Below are positions 27,941-62,053 of a DNA stretch of 64,000 nucleotides, piece by piece (within the stretch, counting starts at the first letter, position 1; every line of letters begins with the position of its first letter). Origin of the DNA: Paulinella micropora. Its lineage: Eukaryota; Cercozoa; Imbricatea; Euglyphida. The notes below the pieces were generated by a model. It worked only from the letters and a program-made list of their open reading frames with translations, ran no database searches and was not told the origin of the DNA. Where the stretch lies: assembly GCA_009731375.1 (NCBI GenBank), contig BJOX01000132.1, forward strand, positions 539,792 to 603,791, read 5' to 3'. The position numbers and the translations under genes were made by a program.

Positions 27941-28417
27941 GTGGGAATCAGGGACAAGGTTTATTGTAAATGGCAAGGACCATATCAGATCAAGCAACGT
28001 ACAGGAGCCTATGACTATAAGATAGTACCTCTTGGAAAAGGGAGGGAACAGATCGCTCATGCCAGAAGGTTGGTGAAATATGCGCCTTATCTGTTGGATT
28101 TTGAGTCTGAAGCAGAAGCTCTTGGCAGGATACAAGATGGATTCAAGAACCCACCAAAGGTGGATGAGAAAGAGGCTGAAGAGAACACCAATGTTCAGAT
28201 TGGAAATGAGGAGATTGCGGGAGAGCATAAGAGGGAACAAATCAGACAAGCTGTTCAAAGAGCGGGACTCAAGACAGAGGATTCAGAGATCAAGGTGGGA
28301 TCGATACCGATGGATACGGAAGAGGAATCAAGTCCTGAACCGACGGAGACCGAGGAAGTCAAAAGAGATCGTTTAGATCATAAGCATTCAAGGCTCGAAC
28401 CAATAGGAAAGTTATGA
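27941..28417 (+). CDS. Element B integrase C-terminal GPY/F-like module
   Basis: VYCKWQGPYQIKQRTGAYDY contains the G-P-Y signature of the Ty3/gypsy integrase C-terminal module. An acidic/basic tail follows. Just upstream (27890-27940), QIRDTVLLYVPHIP is in another or the same frame after a stop. No chromodomain is recognisable. Confidence 0.6.
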   Translation: MGIRDKVYCKWQGPYQIKQRTGAYDYKIVPLGKGREQIAHARRLVKYAPYLLDFESEAEALGRIQDGFKNPPKVDEKEAEENTNVQIGNEEIAGEHKREQIRQAVQRAGLKTEDSEIKVGSIPMDTEEESSPEPTETEEVKRDRLDHKHSRLEPIGKL

Positions 28418-28471
28418 TTATATGGTCAAGATACTGGAGGGATCAAGTGGAGACAAGGATCCTTTTACCTT

Positions 28472-29036
28472 ATGAAACCTAATCAGAAATCCGTCGGAGA
28501 TGATACGTTGGATGACCTATATCTGTTAAAGATTGTTGGAAAGTTACCTTCAAAAGAGGAAAGAACGTTGGGGATTACACCCGTCATGCAATTCTGGAGG
28601 AGTGAGGAGGCTGTGGAAAAGCCGAAGGAAAGAACATATCTACCAGTTTATGTAGATTCAAAGGGAAAAGAAATCTGGGACGGGACGATCAAAGAGGATG
28701 ATGAGGATTTCACGCCATGGACTATTCAAGAGAGTCCAAGATTGGTACTCAATGCTCCTTTTGATTTGACCCCGGATATGCAGATTCCAGAACGGATATG
28801 AGATATTCTGTTGGATTCTGATTTTTCTTTTGAATATGTCGGAGCCCCAACTCAGTTATGACAAGGTTACCAGAGGAAAGAAATATAGGAAGTTGAAGCC
28901 TGAAAAAGAGGCTGATAACGGTAGGAAACCAGGAAGGCACAGGAAAGTCAATGTTGGAAAGCATCCAAGGGATAAGACTGGTCGGAAAAGTCAAGTTCCG
29001 GAAGAACCAGAAAACGCGGTCGTGTTAAGTAGCTAA
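28472..29036 (+). pseudogene. Element B C-terminal tail ORFs
   Basis: Two short frames, 28472-28801 (ERTLGITPVMQFWRSEEAV) and 28830-29036 (basic, RGKKYRKLKPEKEADNG). They continue the element's coding tail. I do not recognise a domain. Confidence 0.35.
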
Positions 29037-29414
29037 GCATTTTTTTCTAGGTAGGAATACCTAAGAAAAATAGCACAAGCTTGTCCAAGGGAGCAATTTT
29101 CTTTACGGAAACGGTAATGTTTTTTCTGTTCTTTGTCACTGGCATTGATGATATGCAGGATTAGGTATCCTTTTTGCGGGGACAAGTCGTCTCAAGTATA
29201 TAGTTCCAGTGGTCCAGGAGGATAATTTTATTTGCCCGATAGAGGGAACTCGATCATAATTTGCTAACGCATTTATTATCGGGGGGGGCTGCGGATTTAG
29301 GTTTAGACGGATGTTCTGGCATACGTGAAATAAGTAGTCGTGATGGGTCGTTTTAATTTTTCAAATCCGGGCCCAGTCTTTTCTCACAAGTCGGATTTTT
29401 CGGAGAGGGGGGAT

Positions 29415-29911
29415 TGTTACCGGCACATCATAACGACTATATTTTTAGACCTGAACACTTTGAAATGCCACTATTTAAGGAAACTCATCCGGTCTATCGT
29501 TAATTCTCTGTTTTACTCCGCCCCTTTTTACACAGAAGGTACAGGGAAGAACGGAGGACGTTCTCATTAAAGGCTGTATCGTCACAGGCAAATTCGATGG
29601 CTGCCACGGACTCGGTTTGACACCCGAATGTACCCAGTAATAAACTTAATTTGTTTTCCACCGTGCCGGGCTCCAGGCTGAACGCCCGACTGCTTTTGAA
29701 TCATAATATATACAATGAAGAACGCTTCAGGCAGTGCTTTTCCCCGCGTAGGCTTCAAGTCGGAGCTGAAAAGCCTTCACATGTTGTGAAAAACGCCCGC
29801 GCAAGCCTCTTTCCAACAGTCACAGAATACTCTCAGAGTCACGGACAGATTACAGTCATTACTTACCAACCATCAGAATCAGAGATTTATTACCGGTCAG
29901 TAATATTAACA
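29415..29911 (+). repeat. Probable 3' LTR of element B
   Basis: Begins TGTTACCGG directly after a purine tract (29402-29414) and has a matching end CCGGTCAGTAATATTAACA, so the ends are TGTTA...TAACA. It contains a TATTTAA-like box (about 29474) and an AATAAA (about 29639). Length is about 497 bp. No 5' partner is present to prove it. Confidence 0.6.
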
Positions 29912-30268
29912 TCAGGTCGTGAGGACCAAAAGGCAGGTCCGAGCGGGGGCCATAGCTGAGGCTTGTGTCAGAGAACAGGCCCGCTGGGCCCGCTGGGAGC
30001 TCAGCGTTGAGTACTACAGTATAGTATAAAGTCAATCTAAGTATTTCCGCCATCCCAGGGTTCGGCCTCTTTGAATGTGGACCCTCGTTTTTGACCGCAA
30101 AAATGACTGTCTATGGAGTTGTGAACTTTAACTAGCCACAATAACTCTAGTTTGCGGTGAAGAACCAAGGGGACGGTCCACAGCAAAAATGGCCTGGATC
30201 TGGGATGGCTGGAATACTGAAATTGGAATACTGAAATTGACATGACTAACAAATTGAAATTTAACATG
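29912..30268. other. Intergenic, no feature seen
   Basis: Unique sequence between the element B LTR and the stop codon of the minus-strand reductase-like gene. A short direct repeat (TGGAATACTGAAATT) occurs near 30210-30240. Confidence 0.5.
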
Positions 30269-36037
<5,769 letters not shown>

Positions 36038-36077
36038 GGAAGCATACTTGGAATCTAAAACCTTTCTTTCAGTGTGC

Positions 36078-36374
36078 TTACTGGTTCTCGGTGAATTTGA
36101 GACCATCTATGATATGCTGGTTGGTCCAGGCCAGTGCTCCCAAAATAACAAAGGCTATACCCGCTGTTGACATACATTGACATCTCTTTGATATGATTCG
36201 AAGAATCGGATACATACCTGCAGCTGCCCTCACTGGGCTGAAGACGTATTGGTCCGCTAGTTCTTTATAGTCTGGAGGTTCTCTGTTGTTATTTTTGAAG
36301 TGATCGATGTTATCCCAATCATATGACATGCTTGGTGGCGATCTCGATCTGTTCACATGAATTTGACACATCAC
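36078..36374 (-). CDS. Small single-pass membrane protein, about 65-80 aa, in-frame intron
   Basis: Begins at 36329 (MSYDWDNIDHFKNNNREP) or in frame at 36374. Exon 1 ends at 36218 (FSPVRAAA). A 54-nt GT-AG intron (36164-36217) keeps the frame open even if retained. Exon 2 encodes a hydrophobic helix (GIAFVILGALAW) and ends FTENQ with TAA at 36078-36080. I do not recognise the family; size and layout resemble small mitochondrial inner-membrane subunits. Its stop is only 40 nt from the start of the reductase-like gene on the same strand. Confidence 0.5.
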   Translation of the reverse strand: MMCQIHVNRSRSPPSMSYDWDNIDHFKNNNREPPDYKELADQYVFSPVRAAAGMYPILRIISKRCQCMSTAGIAFVILGALAWTNQHIIDGLKFTENQ

Positions 36375-36803
36375 AAATGGTTCCTTGTGATGCCTCCTTC
36401 ATGCTCATACTTGTACTGCATTCATTTGTCAAATCATGCATTCAAACAAGTGGTCGATTCATGCAACACAAAACACCAGGTCGAGCTCCTTGTTCCAACG
36501 GGTACTAAGCAACAACCTATCTGTATGAATCTTTTGCTAGCCGCCAAACATTTGGGGGACTGGAAAGTTACAAAATTAACTACAGAACAAGAATAATAAA
36601 CCCACAGAACTCACAGAGATATATCGTGCAAATGTGCATCTTCTTCCAAGCTGTGCCAGAGCCGCATATCGCAGGCGGATGCCTTTTTTATGTAGAAAAA
36701 GGAATTTCATTGCCAATCTTCACAATCTGCCCAAAAAAGTGAATTCTTCTCCACAGAACCGTAATATTTTTTTGTCAGTCTGTGAATGAGCACAGATTAA
36801 GAA

Positions 36804-37178
36804 ATGCAATACGCGGCAGACACAGAGGAGTGGTACGCCAAAGCTCCGAAGCAGTACCTCTTCAATGCGTTCCAGAACGCAAAGATGGGAGTGCCTAATT
36901 TCAATGTAAGGAAACCTCGAATCTATGTTTGCGGATCTCAAACCTGCATTTGATGTTTCCTGTCCATGAGAGTACTGATACTGGTTCCTTTGTCGCATGT
37001 GTTCATTTGTTAGCTTTACCAAATGGCAGGGGGTTGGTGCGCTTCTCTGACAACTGTAGGCAAAACGGTCCAACACATCCAACAGCTAAATAATACTCGT
37101 CTCCACAACTTTCTCGAAATGTCAAAACTTTCTGTTTATACGAATCACAGTAACATACCACTAGCTACAATCCTGTGA
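36804..37178 (+). CDS. Possible small two-exon gene, about 88 aa
   Basis: ATG at 36804 with an in-frame TAA six bases upstream. Exon 1 (36804-36905) reads EEWYAKAPKQYLFNAFQNAK and ends in a GTAAGG donor. An acceptor (TTTGTTAG) opens exon 2 at 37014, in phase 0 (AGGWCASLTTVGKTVQHIQQ), to TGA at 37176. The family is unknown; the first exon faintly recalls the first helix of a double-stranded-RNA-binding domain. It could instead be an early exon of a longer gene. Confidence 0.3.
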
Positions 37179-37194
37179 AGGCGTCTGTCTGTCT

Positions 37195-37804
37195 GTTTGT
37201 CTTTCTGTCTGTCTACCCACCTACGTACTACCTACCTACCTACTACTACGTACTACCTACCTACCTACCTACCTACCTACCTACCTACCTACCTACCTAC
37301 CTACCTACCTACCTACCTACCTACCTACCTACCTACCTACCTACCTACCTACCTACCTACCTACCTACCTACCAACCTACCTACCTACCTACACCTGCCT
37401 ACCTACCTGCCTACCTACCTACTACCTACCTTCCTGCCTGCCTACCTACTTACCTACCTACCTAACTAACTAACTACCTAACTACCTACCTGTCTGTCTG
37501 GCTGTCTACCTACCTACCTACCTACCTACCTACCTACCTACCTACCTACCTACCTACTACCTACCTACCTGCCTAAACTACCTACATAACTACCTACCAA
37601 CCTACCCACCTACCCACCCACCCACCCACCCACCCTCCTTACCTACCTNNNNNNNNNNCCTACCTACCTACCTACCTACCTACTACCTATCTACCTATGC
37701 CTGCCTATCTGTCTGTCTAGCTAGCTAGAGCTAGCTACCGACCTACCTACCCACCCCCATCAATTTCTATCTCTCTCCGTCTCTCTCTCTCTCTCTTTCT
37801 CTCC

Positions 37805-37839
<35 letters not shown>

Positions 37840-37855
37840 TCTGTCTGTCTGTCTG

Positions 37856-37891
<36 letters not shown>

Positions 37892-38047
37892 GCTCCTTCC
37901 CTCCCTCCCTCCCTCCCTCCCTCTCTCTCTCTCTATATATACATATGTATGGATATACATATCTCTCTCTATATATATATGTATGGATATACATATATAT
38001 ATATATATTTATATGTCTGGTATGATATGCAGCGCTGATAGACCAAA

Positions 38048-38115
<68 letters not shown>

Positions 38116-38270
38116 NNNNNNNNNNNNNNNNNNNNNNNNNNNNNNNNNNNNNNNNNNNNNNNNNNNNNNNNNNNNNNNNNNNNNNNNNNNNNNNNNNNNN
38201 NNNNNNNNNNNNNNNNCCCCCCCTCTCTCTCCCTCGTTCTCTCTCCCTCTTTCTCTCTCTCTCTCTCTCC

Positions 38271-38302
<32 letters not shown>

Positions 38303-38390
38303 AACACACACATACACAAATACACAACATACACACACATACACAAACCATGCATACATAATACATATGAAAGTTTTCATACATGTATAT
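37195..38390. repeat. (CCTA)n, (CT)n and (TATA)-rich simple-sequence block
   Basis: (CTAC)n from 37213 to 37740 with a 10-N gap, (CT)n at 37768-37935 and 38050-38300 with a 101-N gap, then (CA)n. No gene is seen. It lies between the small gene and the helicase start. Confidence 0.95.
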
Positions 38391-38392
38391 AT

Positions 38393-55756
<17,364 letters not shown>

Positions 55757-56145
55757 CTTGTTCAGGATAACTTACTATAATTAATAATTTGTAGATATTT
55801 CAAATGACAGTCGGTAATTTATGCAAAAGTTTGAGTATCGGTATTTGTATATTAATGTAATATATCCGCCAATTTTGTTAAGCTTACACTGAATAGATTT
55901 ATTGACCTTATTAATATTCGGCCCGCAGGGCAGACTCTGTTGAGGAAATTCTGTCAGTTCCAATGTCCGTCTCCGATGAAAAAATTTGTTGACTTTTTTT
56001 GCACAATGTTAAACAAAATCGAGCAACTTTCTGGGTAAAACGCGGAAGCCGGCCAAGACCATTGAGAGCGGCCAAGACCATTGAGAGTGAGCAATTTCTG
56101 TGGGGGTAAAATGAGGAGCCGGCCTAAGCCTGTTCAAATCTTTGC
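55757..56145. other. 3' flank of the helicase gene, AT-rich
   Basis: No gene. A 20 bp segment (GGCCAAGACCATTGAGAG) is repeated twice in tandem at about 56051-56090. No clear AATAAA was found close to the stop. Confidence 0.4.
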
Positions 56146-56215
56146 TTGTGTTACACTCTGTTCACACAAACACTATTTTGCTACCCTCTTCCTATGCTTG
56201 CAGTCCCCTCCAGGT
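56146..56215 (-). repeat. Split direct repeat B2
   Basis: Second B copy, presumed 3' terminus of the element. It is 1,811 bp away from A2 instead of adjacent. Confidence 0.8.
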
Positions 56216-58026
56216 TCGTCCTTATTAGGGAACAACCTGGTTCGGGGTTTCTATTTGCTACTCCACCACTACCACTGCCTAGATTCTGCCTATTTCTATC
56301 CTATCTAGACTCGAAATAAATTCGTTACGGATACACCCAATAACTAGAATAACCATGTTTCATACATAATAATACACACCGAACCATATGCAAATGTCAC
56401 CTCACATATATATACAGAGTACAACGGGTATTCCTGGTGCGTTCCCAGTTGCGCCACACTTAACGAGATAAACAGAATAATATGATAAAAAACATATTCA
56501 TATAATAAGTAGGTCCGACATTCGATCACATGATACAACACAATCTACCCTACTAACACAACCCACCAAGGCGAGAAGTCACCCAACGCAAGGAAGCAAC
56601 ACACACATACATTGTATCAAGCATAAACACGTACAGCACACAACATACATCCCTCAACAACACCCCACGGCCGGATGCAGACGGCAAAACTCACCAACGC
56701 ATGCACACGTTAGCTAAGCTACACAGAATGAGCGTCATATAGCCCAGCTCCTTCCTAAACAAACAACCAACACACTGTCAACCTCATTCAAAATGATATC
56801 ATCACATAATACAAACGTATCAGCCTGTGATGACCATCACAATCTAAGTATGCACAACAACTACCAGACACTCAGTCAAGACATAACATTCCCACAACAT
56901 CTCATTGAACAACCACACATTACCCACACTGAAAATGACTAAATACACGAAGTGGACGAATCAATACATCCACAGCACTACTTCACGTTAAGTCATCGAT
57001 CAATACGCATAACGTGTGCAACACAGAGTAACACACACTCGTAAGGAACGCATAAGGGAATTGTACTAACTTCCTTCACAACACATCCAAATCAACATAA
57101 TTCAACCCACAGCAGCACCTGACACTAACAAACATCCACTCAGCTTATAAAGACACTCCCCATACAGATATGATCGTCACCTTCCCAAACCACTCCCACT
57201 CACCACAATAAAACCACCTGTACACAACTGTATGACCTCAAACGCACACGCTGCTAGTGATCATTCATAATACAGACACTCCAATCCCTGTTATAACACA
57301 TTAAGCTTCCACAATACACACTCTCATAGGTAGCATTTTGGCAGCGTGTCCAAGGCTTAGAGTTGAGACTGCGTCCACACAGACAGGTATAGCACTGCTT
57401 TATCTGATCCCCCTATGTAACATGTCTATGTGCAGGGCCCTTCAAAGTGTTCAGACGCGCAAACACATTGAGTATGAATTATTGAACCGCCTTTCCTGAT
57501 GCGTAGCAAGGCATTAGTAAAGTAATACAAATAATAGAGGCGAAAATAATTTGTAATTAATAATAGTTAAAATAACAACAAAAATCATCACACCCATGCA
57601 GCAACGTTACGAACTCATATTAATCATTGCTTCAAACATTCACAATGATCTAAATTAAGAACCGAAACCACCCCCCAGGGTCAGAAAGTCATACCTATCA
57701 TAAAATCTGTACCTTGTTCCAATTTTCTTTTTAAATTAATCTCTCCATCCTTATTTTCGACGCAACGCCAGTCGTCATGCAACACAACTCTTACCAATAC
57801 TCCAACCCTCACCCTTCTCCTTTCTTTCCTCAAAATACATGAATCAGCACATTCTCCCAATTAAATTTTTTATCACACCCAGCAACTTGCAACAAATCAC
57901 TGTCTTATTAGATCCCATATCTATGTCTCATTTCCTCTCCACAGATCCGCCCGTCCCGTATCACACTTACAAGTAATCAAGTTACGCTACAAAACTTTAC
58001 TGCATAACTAAAGGGTGGGTGGGTGG
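56216..58026. other. 1.8 kb segment between A2 and B2, A/C-rich, no gene
   Basis: From about 56540 to 57320 the plus strand is very poor in G (runs such as ACAACACCCCACG and CACACATACATTG). It has no long ORF and no microsatellite. It is an insertion into the retroelement end, or an extra non-coding module. Not identified. Confidence 0.4.
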
Positions 58027-58396
58027 GGATAAAAAGTCCAAAAACAAGAATCTCTCTTCTTGTGTTCGAGGAACTTGCGAAAGTGACGAGAACACTAGGT
58101 ACATAAAGTCACATGTTTTATTACTTGCGCGACACATGTCGCAACTTTTCTAGTTGTTCTTGTAGCATCATTTAGTTCTGATATCTTCAAATGGCTAGAA
58201 ATGAGCTCATTCCAGAATTTCTTAATTTGATTTTAGGCCTGATGGGCCAAATTGGACCAAAACTTGTAATATTAATGGCAATCATTCATAGTCAGTCCTA
58301 CCATATCAAACATGTTTGTGGAAACGGCTTCAAATGCTGAAATTCAGGCATTTACAATGTTCCGGCTTTTTCTCGTCCGAGGTCGCAAAATAGGTG
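58027..58396 (-). repeat. Split direct repeat A2
   Basis: Second copy of A. Its end abuts B1 exactly at 58396/58397, as expected for the internal junction of split-repeat elements. The other side meets a (GGGT)n stretch and the 1.8 kb segment. Confidence 0.85.
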
Positions 58397-58466
58397 TTGT
58401 GTTACACTCTGTTCACACAAACACTATTTTGCTACCCTCTTCCTATGCTTGCATTCCCCTCCAGGT
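58397..58466 (-). repeat. Split direct repeat B1
   Basis: Seventy bp from TTGTGTTACACTCTG to CCCCTCCAGGT, repeated at 56146-56215 with one visible mismatch (T/G). It lies between the recombinase ORF and A2. Confidence 0.85.
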
Positions 58467-58563
58467 CAAAGGTAAGAAAGGCCCCGAAGCATAAAGAGAG
58501 AACAATTTTATTGATTAGAACTTATACAACGTCTTAGTCACAGCAAGCTTCTCAGTAAATGAA

Positions 58564-59502
58564 TCATATATATATATATACAAACACAGAGTCAGATTTC
58601 CATCTGCCATGTCTTTTCAACAGCCTCATTTCTATACCCGCCCTCGCAGCAGCAGTGCAGCCCCCCTTCCGTAAGGAATGAGTGCCGTACGGCGTTGGGT
58701 CCACCCCGATCCTCTGTAGCCACGAGTTCATAGTGTGGTTGACAGAGTTAGGTGACAGGTGGCTGGGTCCCACGCGCGAATGTGTCGGCAGCGCTGGAAA
58801 TAAAGGCGCTTGTGGGTCATGCTTGTACATGTGGTTTTCGAACCATAACGTCATCCATACAAGTGCACACAAAGGCGACTTCCTATCGCCACTAATCACA
58901 ATAGTATCACCCAACCTATACTGGTCTGTCTTACTCTTCTCGATATAAATAAACAATACCCAATCTCCTTCATACTTCTCCACCCACACATCCTGAACGC
59001 ATAACGCCACTGCCTCCTCACGGCGTAGGAAGCCAAGGAACATAATAATAATCATAGTTACATCTCTTAAATCACACCAGCTGGCAGGATCCATCACGGT
59101 AATAAAGCGAAGCAACATGGAAGTCGGGATAGGGATTTTGCCTACTGGTGGCCGAGCCATCCTAAGCACATACTTCCTAACCTCATACACCAGCTTGATG
59201 TGAATTGGGTTGGTGACAGAATCAGTCATCGCATATTGACTAAAGATGGCCGACAACTTGTACTTAAGGGTGTTCTGAGCATAACGCATGTGCGAGAGTA
59301 GGTAGATGCAGTATGCCGCAACCTGTTCAGGTCTCGCGGGGAACGCAGGTAGGCCCATAGTTGCACTCCACTTTTCCCAATCACGTATTGCATATGCGTA
59401 TCCCCTCGCTGTGTTACGCGGTTTCGCCGCTTGTACAAAGGCTCGACAAAAGACTTCAAGTCTTTCCAACAATTTCTCCTCACCGCCACGGTTGTCCACC
59501 AT
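58564..59502 (-). CDS. Tyrosine recombinase of the YR retroelement
   Basis: 312 aa. It has an N-terminal helical core-binding region (AKPRNTARGYAYAIRDWEKW). The catalytic domain has Arg in LGFLRREEAVAL, Lys in YIEKSKTDQYRLGD, the H-x-x-R box in GTHSLRKGG, the Trp/His position in HGRWKSD and the nucleophile Tyr in SVFVYI near the end. All catalytic positions are present. It would integrate a circular DNA form without an integrase. The last codons run into a short (TA)n and the stop. Confidence 0.88.
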   Translation of the reverse strand: MVDNRGGEEKLLERLEVFCRAFVQAAKPRNTARGYAYAIRDWEKWSATMGLPAFPARPEQVAAYCIYLLSHMRYAQNTLKYKLSAIFSQYAMTDSVTNPIHIKLVYEVRKYVLRMARPPVGKIPIPTSMLLRFITVMDPASWCDLRDVTMIIIMFLGFLRREEAVALCVQDVWVEKYEGDWVLFIYIEKSKTDQYRLGDTIVISGDRKSPLCALVWMTLWFENHMYKHDPQAPLFPALPTHSRVGPSHLSPNSVNHTMNSWLQRIGVDPTPYGTHSLRKGGCTAAARAGIEMRLLKRHGRWKSDSVFVYIYI

Positions 59503-59544
59503 ATCCCCTTACACCCTCGCCCTTCTGCAATATACCTACACACA

Positions 59545-61780
59545 TCATAACATCCCTGTAATAAGGTGAATAATATTACTTATCAACAGCCACAAATAAA
59601 CATCAAAATATATCGCAAACCATCCCTTGCTACCTAGCCCATGTCTGAAGTCGAATAGAGCAGCTGTCATAGACCACGTAGGACGCTTCACGTACATAGG
59701 ATGTCTACTCCAGGTAGGTTGCAAGGTGTACTCAGCTGGTGGTAGATCAATCACTTTTCTTCCATATTCCACCACATACACCCACCACGTGCGCGCCGGC
59801 CACACAGGTAGATGTAACACAGCCGCCGCACGCGCATTCATTAAATATTCAATCGCACTTGCAATCCTGTTGAAGTCAGGGACATACACCAGTCCACCAT
59901 CTCTTATATAGTCAGGTGCGTTGGCCATCACCATCTCGTACACATCCCTTCTCATGTAGATATCTTTCATAGACAGCGCCTTCGACGCGCCGTCAGCTTC
60001 ACTGTTCAGGTCCCTTGGAATCCAGTTCCAGACTGCCTTGATATCATACGCATTCAAAATAGTCCATATATGCTTGATAATGTCATTCTGAACAGGAACA
60101 GGTCCGCCGCCGTTGATTAAGTTCCTCACGGCAGGCAATGAGTCTAAGTCAAATCTCACACACTTATGTCCCAACTTCTCACCAAACTCACTTAGCAATG
60201 AAATGACACCATGCAGCTCCCGTAATGTTGATGATGTGCCCACTAGGTGGCCCGGTAGCGGGATGGTAAGTTTGTCACCCCCATACACGACACCGGTAGC
60301 TAGCTCACCTGTGTCTACCCGCACAAACATATCTTCCGCATAGTTAACTATCGGTCGCTTACATCTCGACTGATCACCCAACCACTCCGCCCAAAATTCA
60401 ACCTCAGCTTTCGCGCCCGCATCAATTATTACATACTCAGCGGCCCGCACCCGCGCTGTATTCATACAGCCATATAGAGAGCGGGTCCAAGCCTGTGCCG
60501 GCTCCAATGCGATCGATAGCGAGACTATTCTACCCACCTCTCTCTCTAGTTCCTCTAGCTTAATAAAGCCTCCTTCCTTCAGCCTAGCATTGAATTCCGC
60601 CCACATATTATGCATGAGTGCCCGCTTGTGGTCAGGCACCTCATATGTCATCCCCTTAGTGTTAATCATAACACCCAAAAATTTCACAACAAACTCACCC
60701 TCCCATCTGCACTTCTCATTTAATCCCCATCCAAGAATAGTCAGAAAAAGTCTCACACAACTCGCCAGTTCATTCATCACTTTACCTGGCGCACTCCACA
60801 GAAAGTCGTCAAGGTATGCTAGCACCAGTACGCCCAAAAATCTCAAAAACGTAACCATAGGTCGGGTGGTCTTGTGAAACCAAAAGGGAGCATTCCTAAG
60901 TCCGAATGTCATAACATTCGAGGTGTAGTATTTCCCTTTATGGAAAAAGCCCATGAATTTTCTCGCACTCTCTGACATCCTTAGGGAGTAATATGCAGAT
61001 GCTAAATCTGTCACAATCATCGAAAAATCCTCTCTTACTACCTTGTCTGAATCTCTCTTCAGTGTCTCCAATCTGAACTGGTTGACAGCATTGAACTTGC
61101 CTAGATATCTCTTGTCGTGACATACCCTTGCCTTTCTCACGCCGAGCGGATCTATCTCCACCTGCATCGGTTCGACCAACCATAGCCTTTCAGGCTCTTC
61201 TTCCTCAAAGTTACCTAATGTTATATTTCTGCGCACAAACTCATCAACCAGTTGCTCATTCGCAAAGTACGTTGGATGATTACGAAAAAATTTCCTTTCA
61301 GGAATGTGTTGTCCTTCAAACCTAAAATCAAGTCCATACGCAATCCAGGAAATGACAACACTTGAAGTTCCCATCGACTTCCAATAACCAAGCTGTCTCC
61401 TAAGCCTATCAGGCCCGGCCGATGTGTCTGCCCATGGGTTTCCTTTGTTGAGCTCACTTTCTAACTTTATAATAGTTTCAAGCGCCTGCCGCAGTGTCAT
61501 GTCCCGATATAGATCAAGGCTTACCTGCGGTTGTTTGATCAAATTCTCAACGAACTCTATTCTGTCCTTAGCCTCTACTGTAGTTGGTAGGCCCGGGCAA
61601 GACGAATAAGTGTGAAACTTTTGTTTGCAAAAACTGCACACCATGAATTGCCGTTGATCATACCACACGCAGCGTTTCGGGAACTGGCCAAGTGACTGCC
61701 TTATCCTCTCCACCGGTTCATTAATACTGCAGTATTTCAGGCATATCAGCCCCTCTGTCCGGATAATATACTTCAAGAGT
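59545..61780 (-). CDS. Reverse transcriptase-RNase H of the YR retroelement
   Basis: Open for about 743 codons without an ATG at its beginning. An AG at 61781-61782 suggests that it is entered by splicing or from an upstream frame. The N-terminus has a Cys/His cluster (CVWYDQRQFMVCSFC). RT motifs: FSMIVTDLASAYYSL (motif A, D), FGLRNAPFWFHKT (B), LVLAYLDDFLWSA (C, YLDD). RNase H: RVDTGELATGVVYGG, STLRELHGVISLLSE, VRFDLDSLPAVRNLI, WIPRDLNSEADGASK. No DIRS-type methyltransferase domain is evident, which favours Ngaro/PAT over DIRS proper. Confidence 0.85.
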
Positions 61781-62053
61781 CTACATTGCCAATCAAGTGT
61801 CCTATATATATAAAAGAAGAATTTAATAATCTAACCCGGACTGTCAGCAGCATTAATATTAATGTATAAAATAATTCCAAGTTTGAAAAGAAAACTGATT
61901 TAATAAACTTAATACCAAGCCACCTATAGGTCGACCAGTCTCGACCATATATCAATTCAATCGGCTCCTACGTTACTGAACCGATACCGAGCCAAATAAT
62001 ATTATCACTGCTTTACCAGACAAGTAGCCACCATGCACGTCAATAATGTTCCT

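Larger units (their letters stand above)
23412..29911 (+). mobile_element. Ty3/gypsy-type retrotransposon B, 5' incomplete, with 3' LTR
   Basis: Protease-like, RT, RNase H, integrase and GPY/F modules follow in Ty3/gypsy order. They end in a polypurine tract (29402-29414) and a probable LTR. Many frameshifts and stops break pol. There is no gag and no 5' LTR, because the assembly gap at 23402-23411 removes the beginning. Confidence 0.85.

Noticed and set aside
36357-36596. Plus-strand ORF of 79 codons ending next to AATAATAAA
   Set aside because: It overlaps the 5' part of the small minus-strand gene, has no supporting upstream exon and resembles no known family.
36804-36905. Double-stranded-RNA-binding domain as the helicase N-terminus
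   Set aside because: Only the first helix looks similar, and exon 2 of this gene ends in a stop at 37178 before the helicase exons.
37213-37740. Telomere-like repeats
   Set aside because: The unit is CCTA/CTAC, a tetramer, not the TTAGGG or TTTAGGG family.
58016-58396. Repeats A1/A2 as ordinary LTRs
   Set aside because: No TG...CA ends or tRNA primer site, the internal enzyme is a tyrosine recombinase, and the second repeat pair B fits the split-repeat plan instead.
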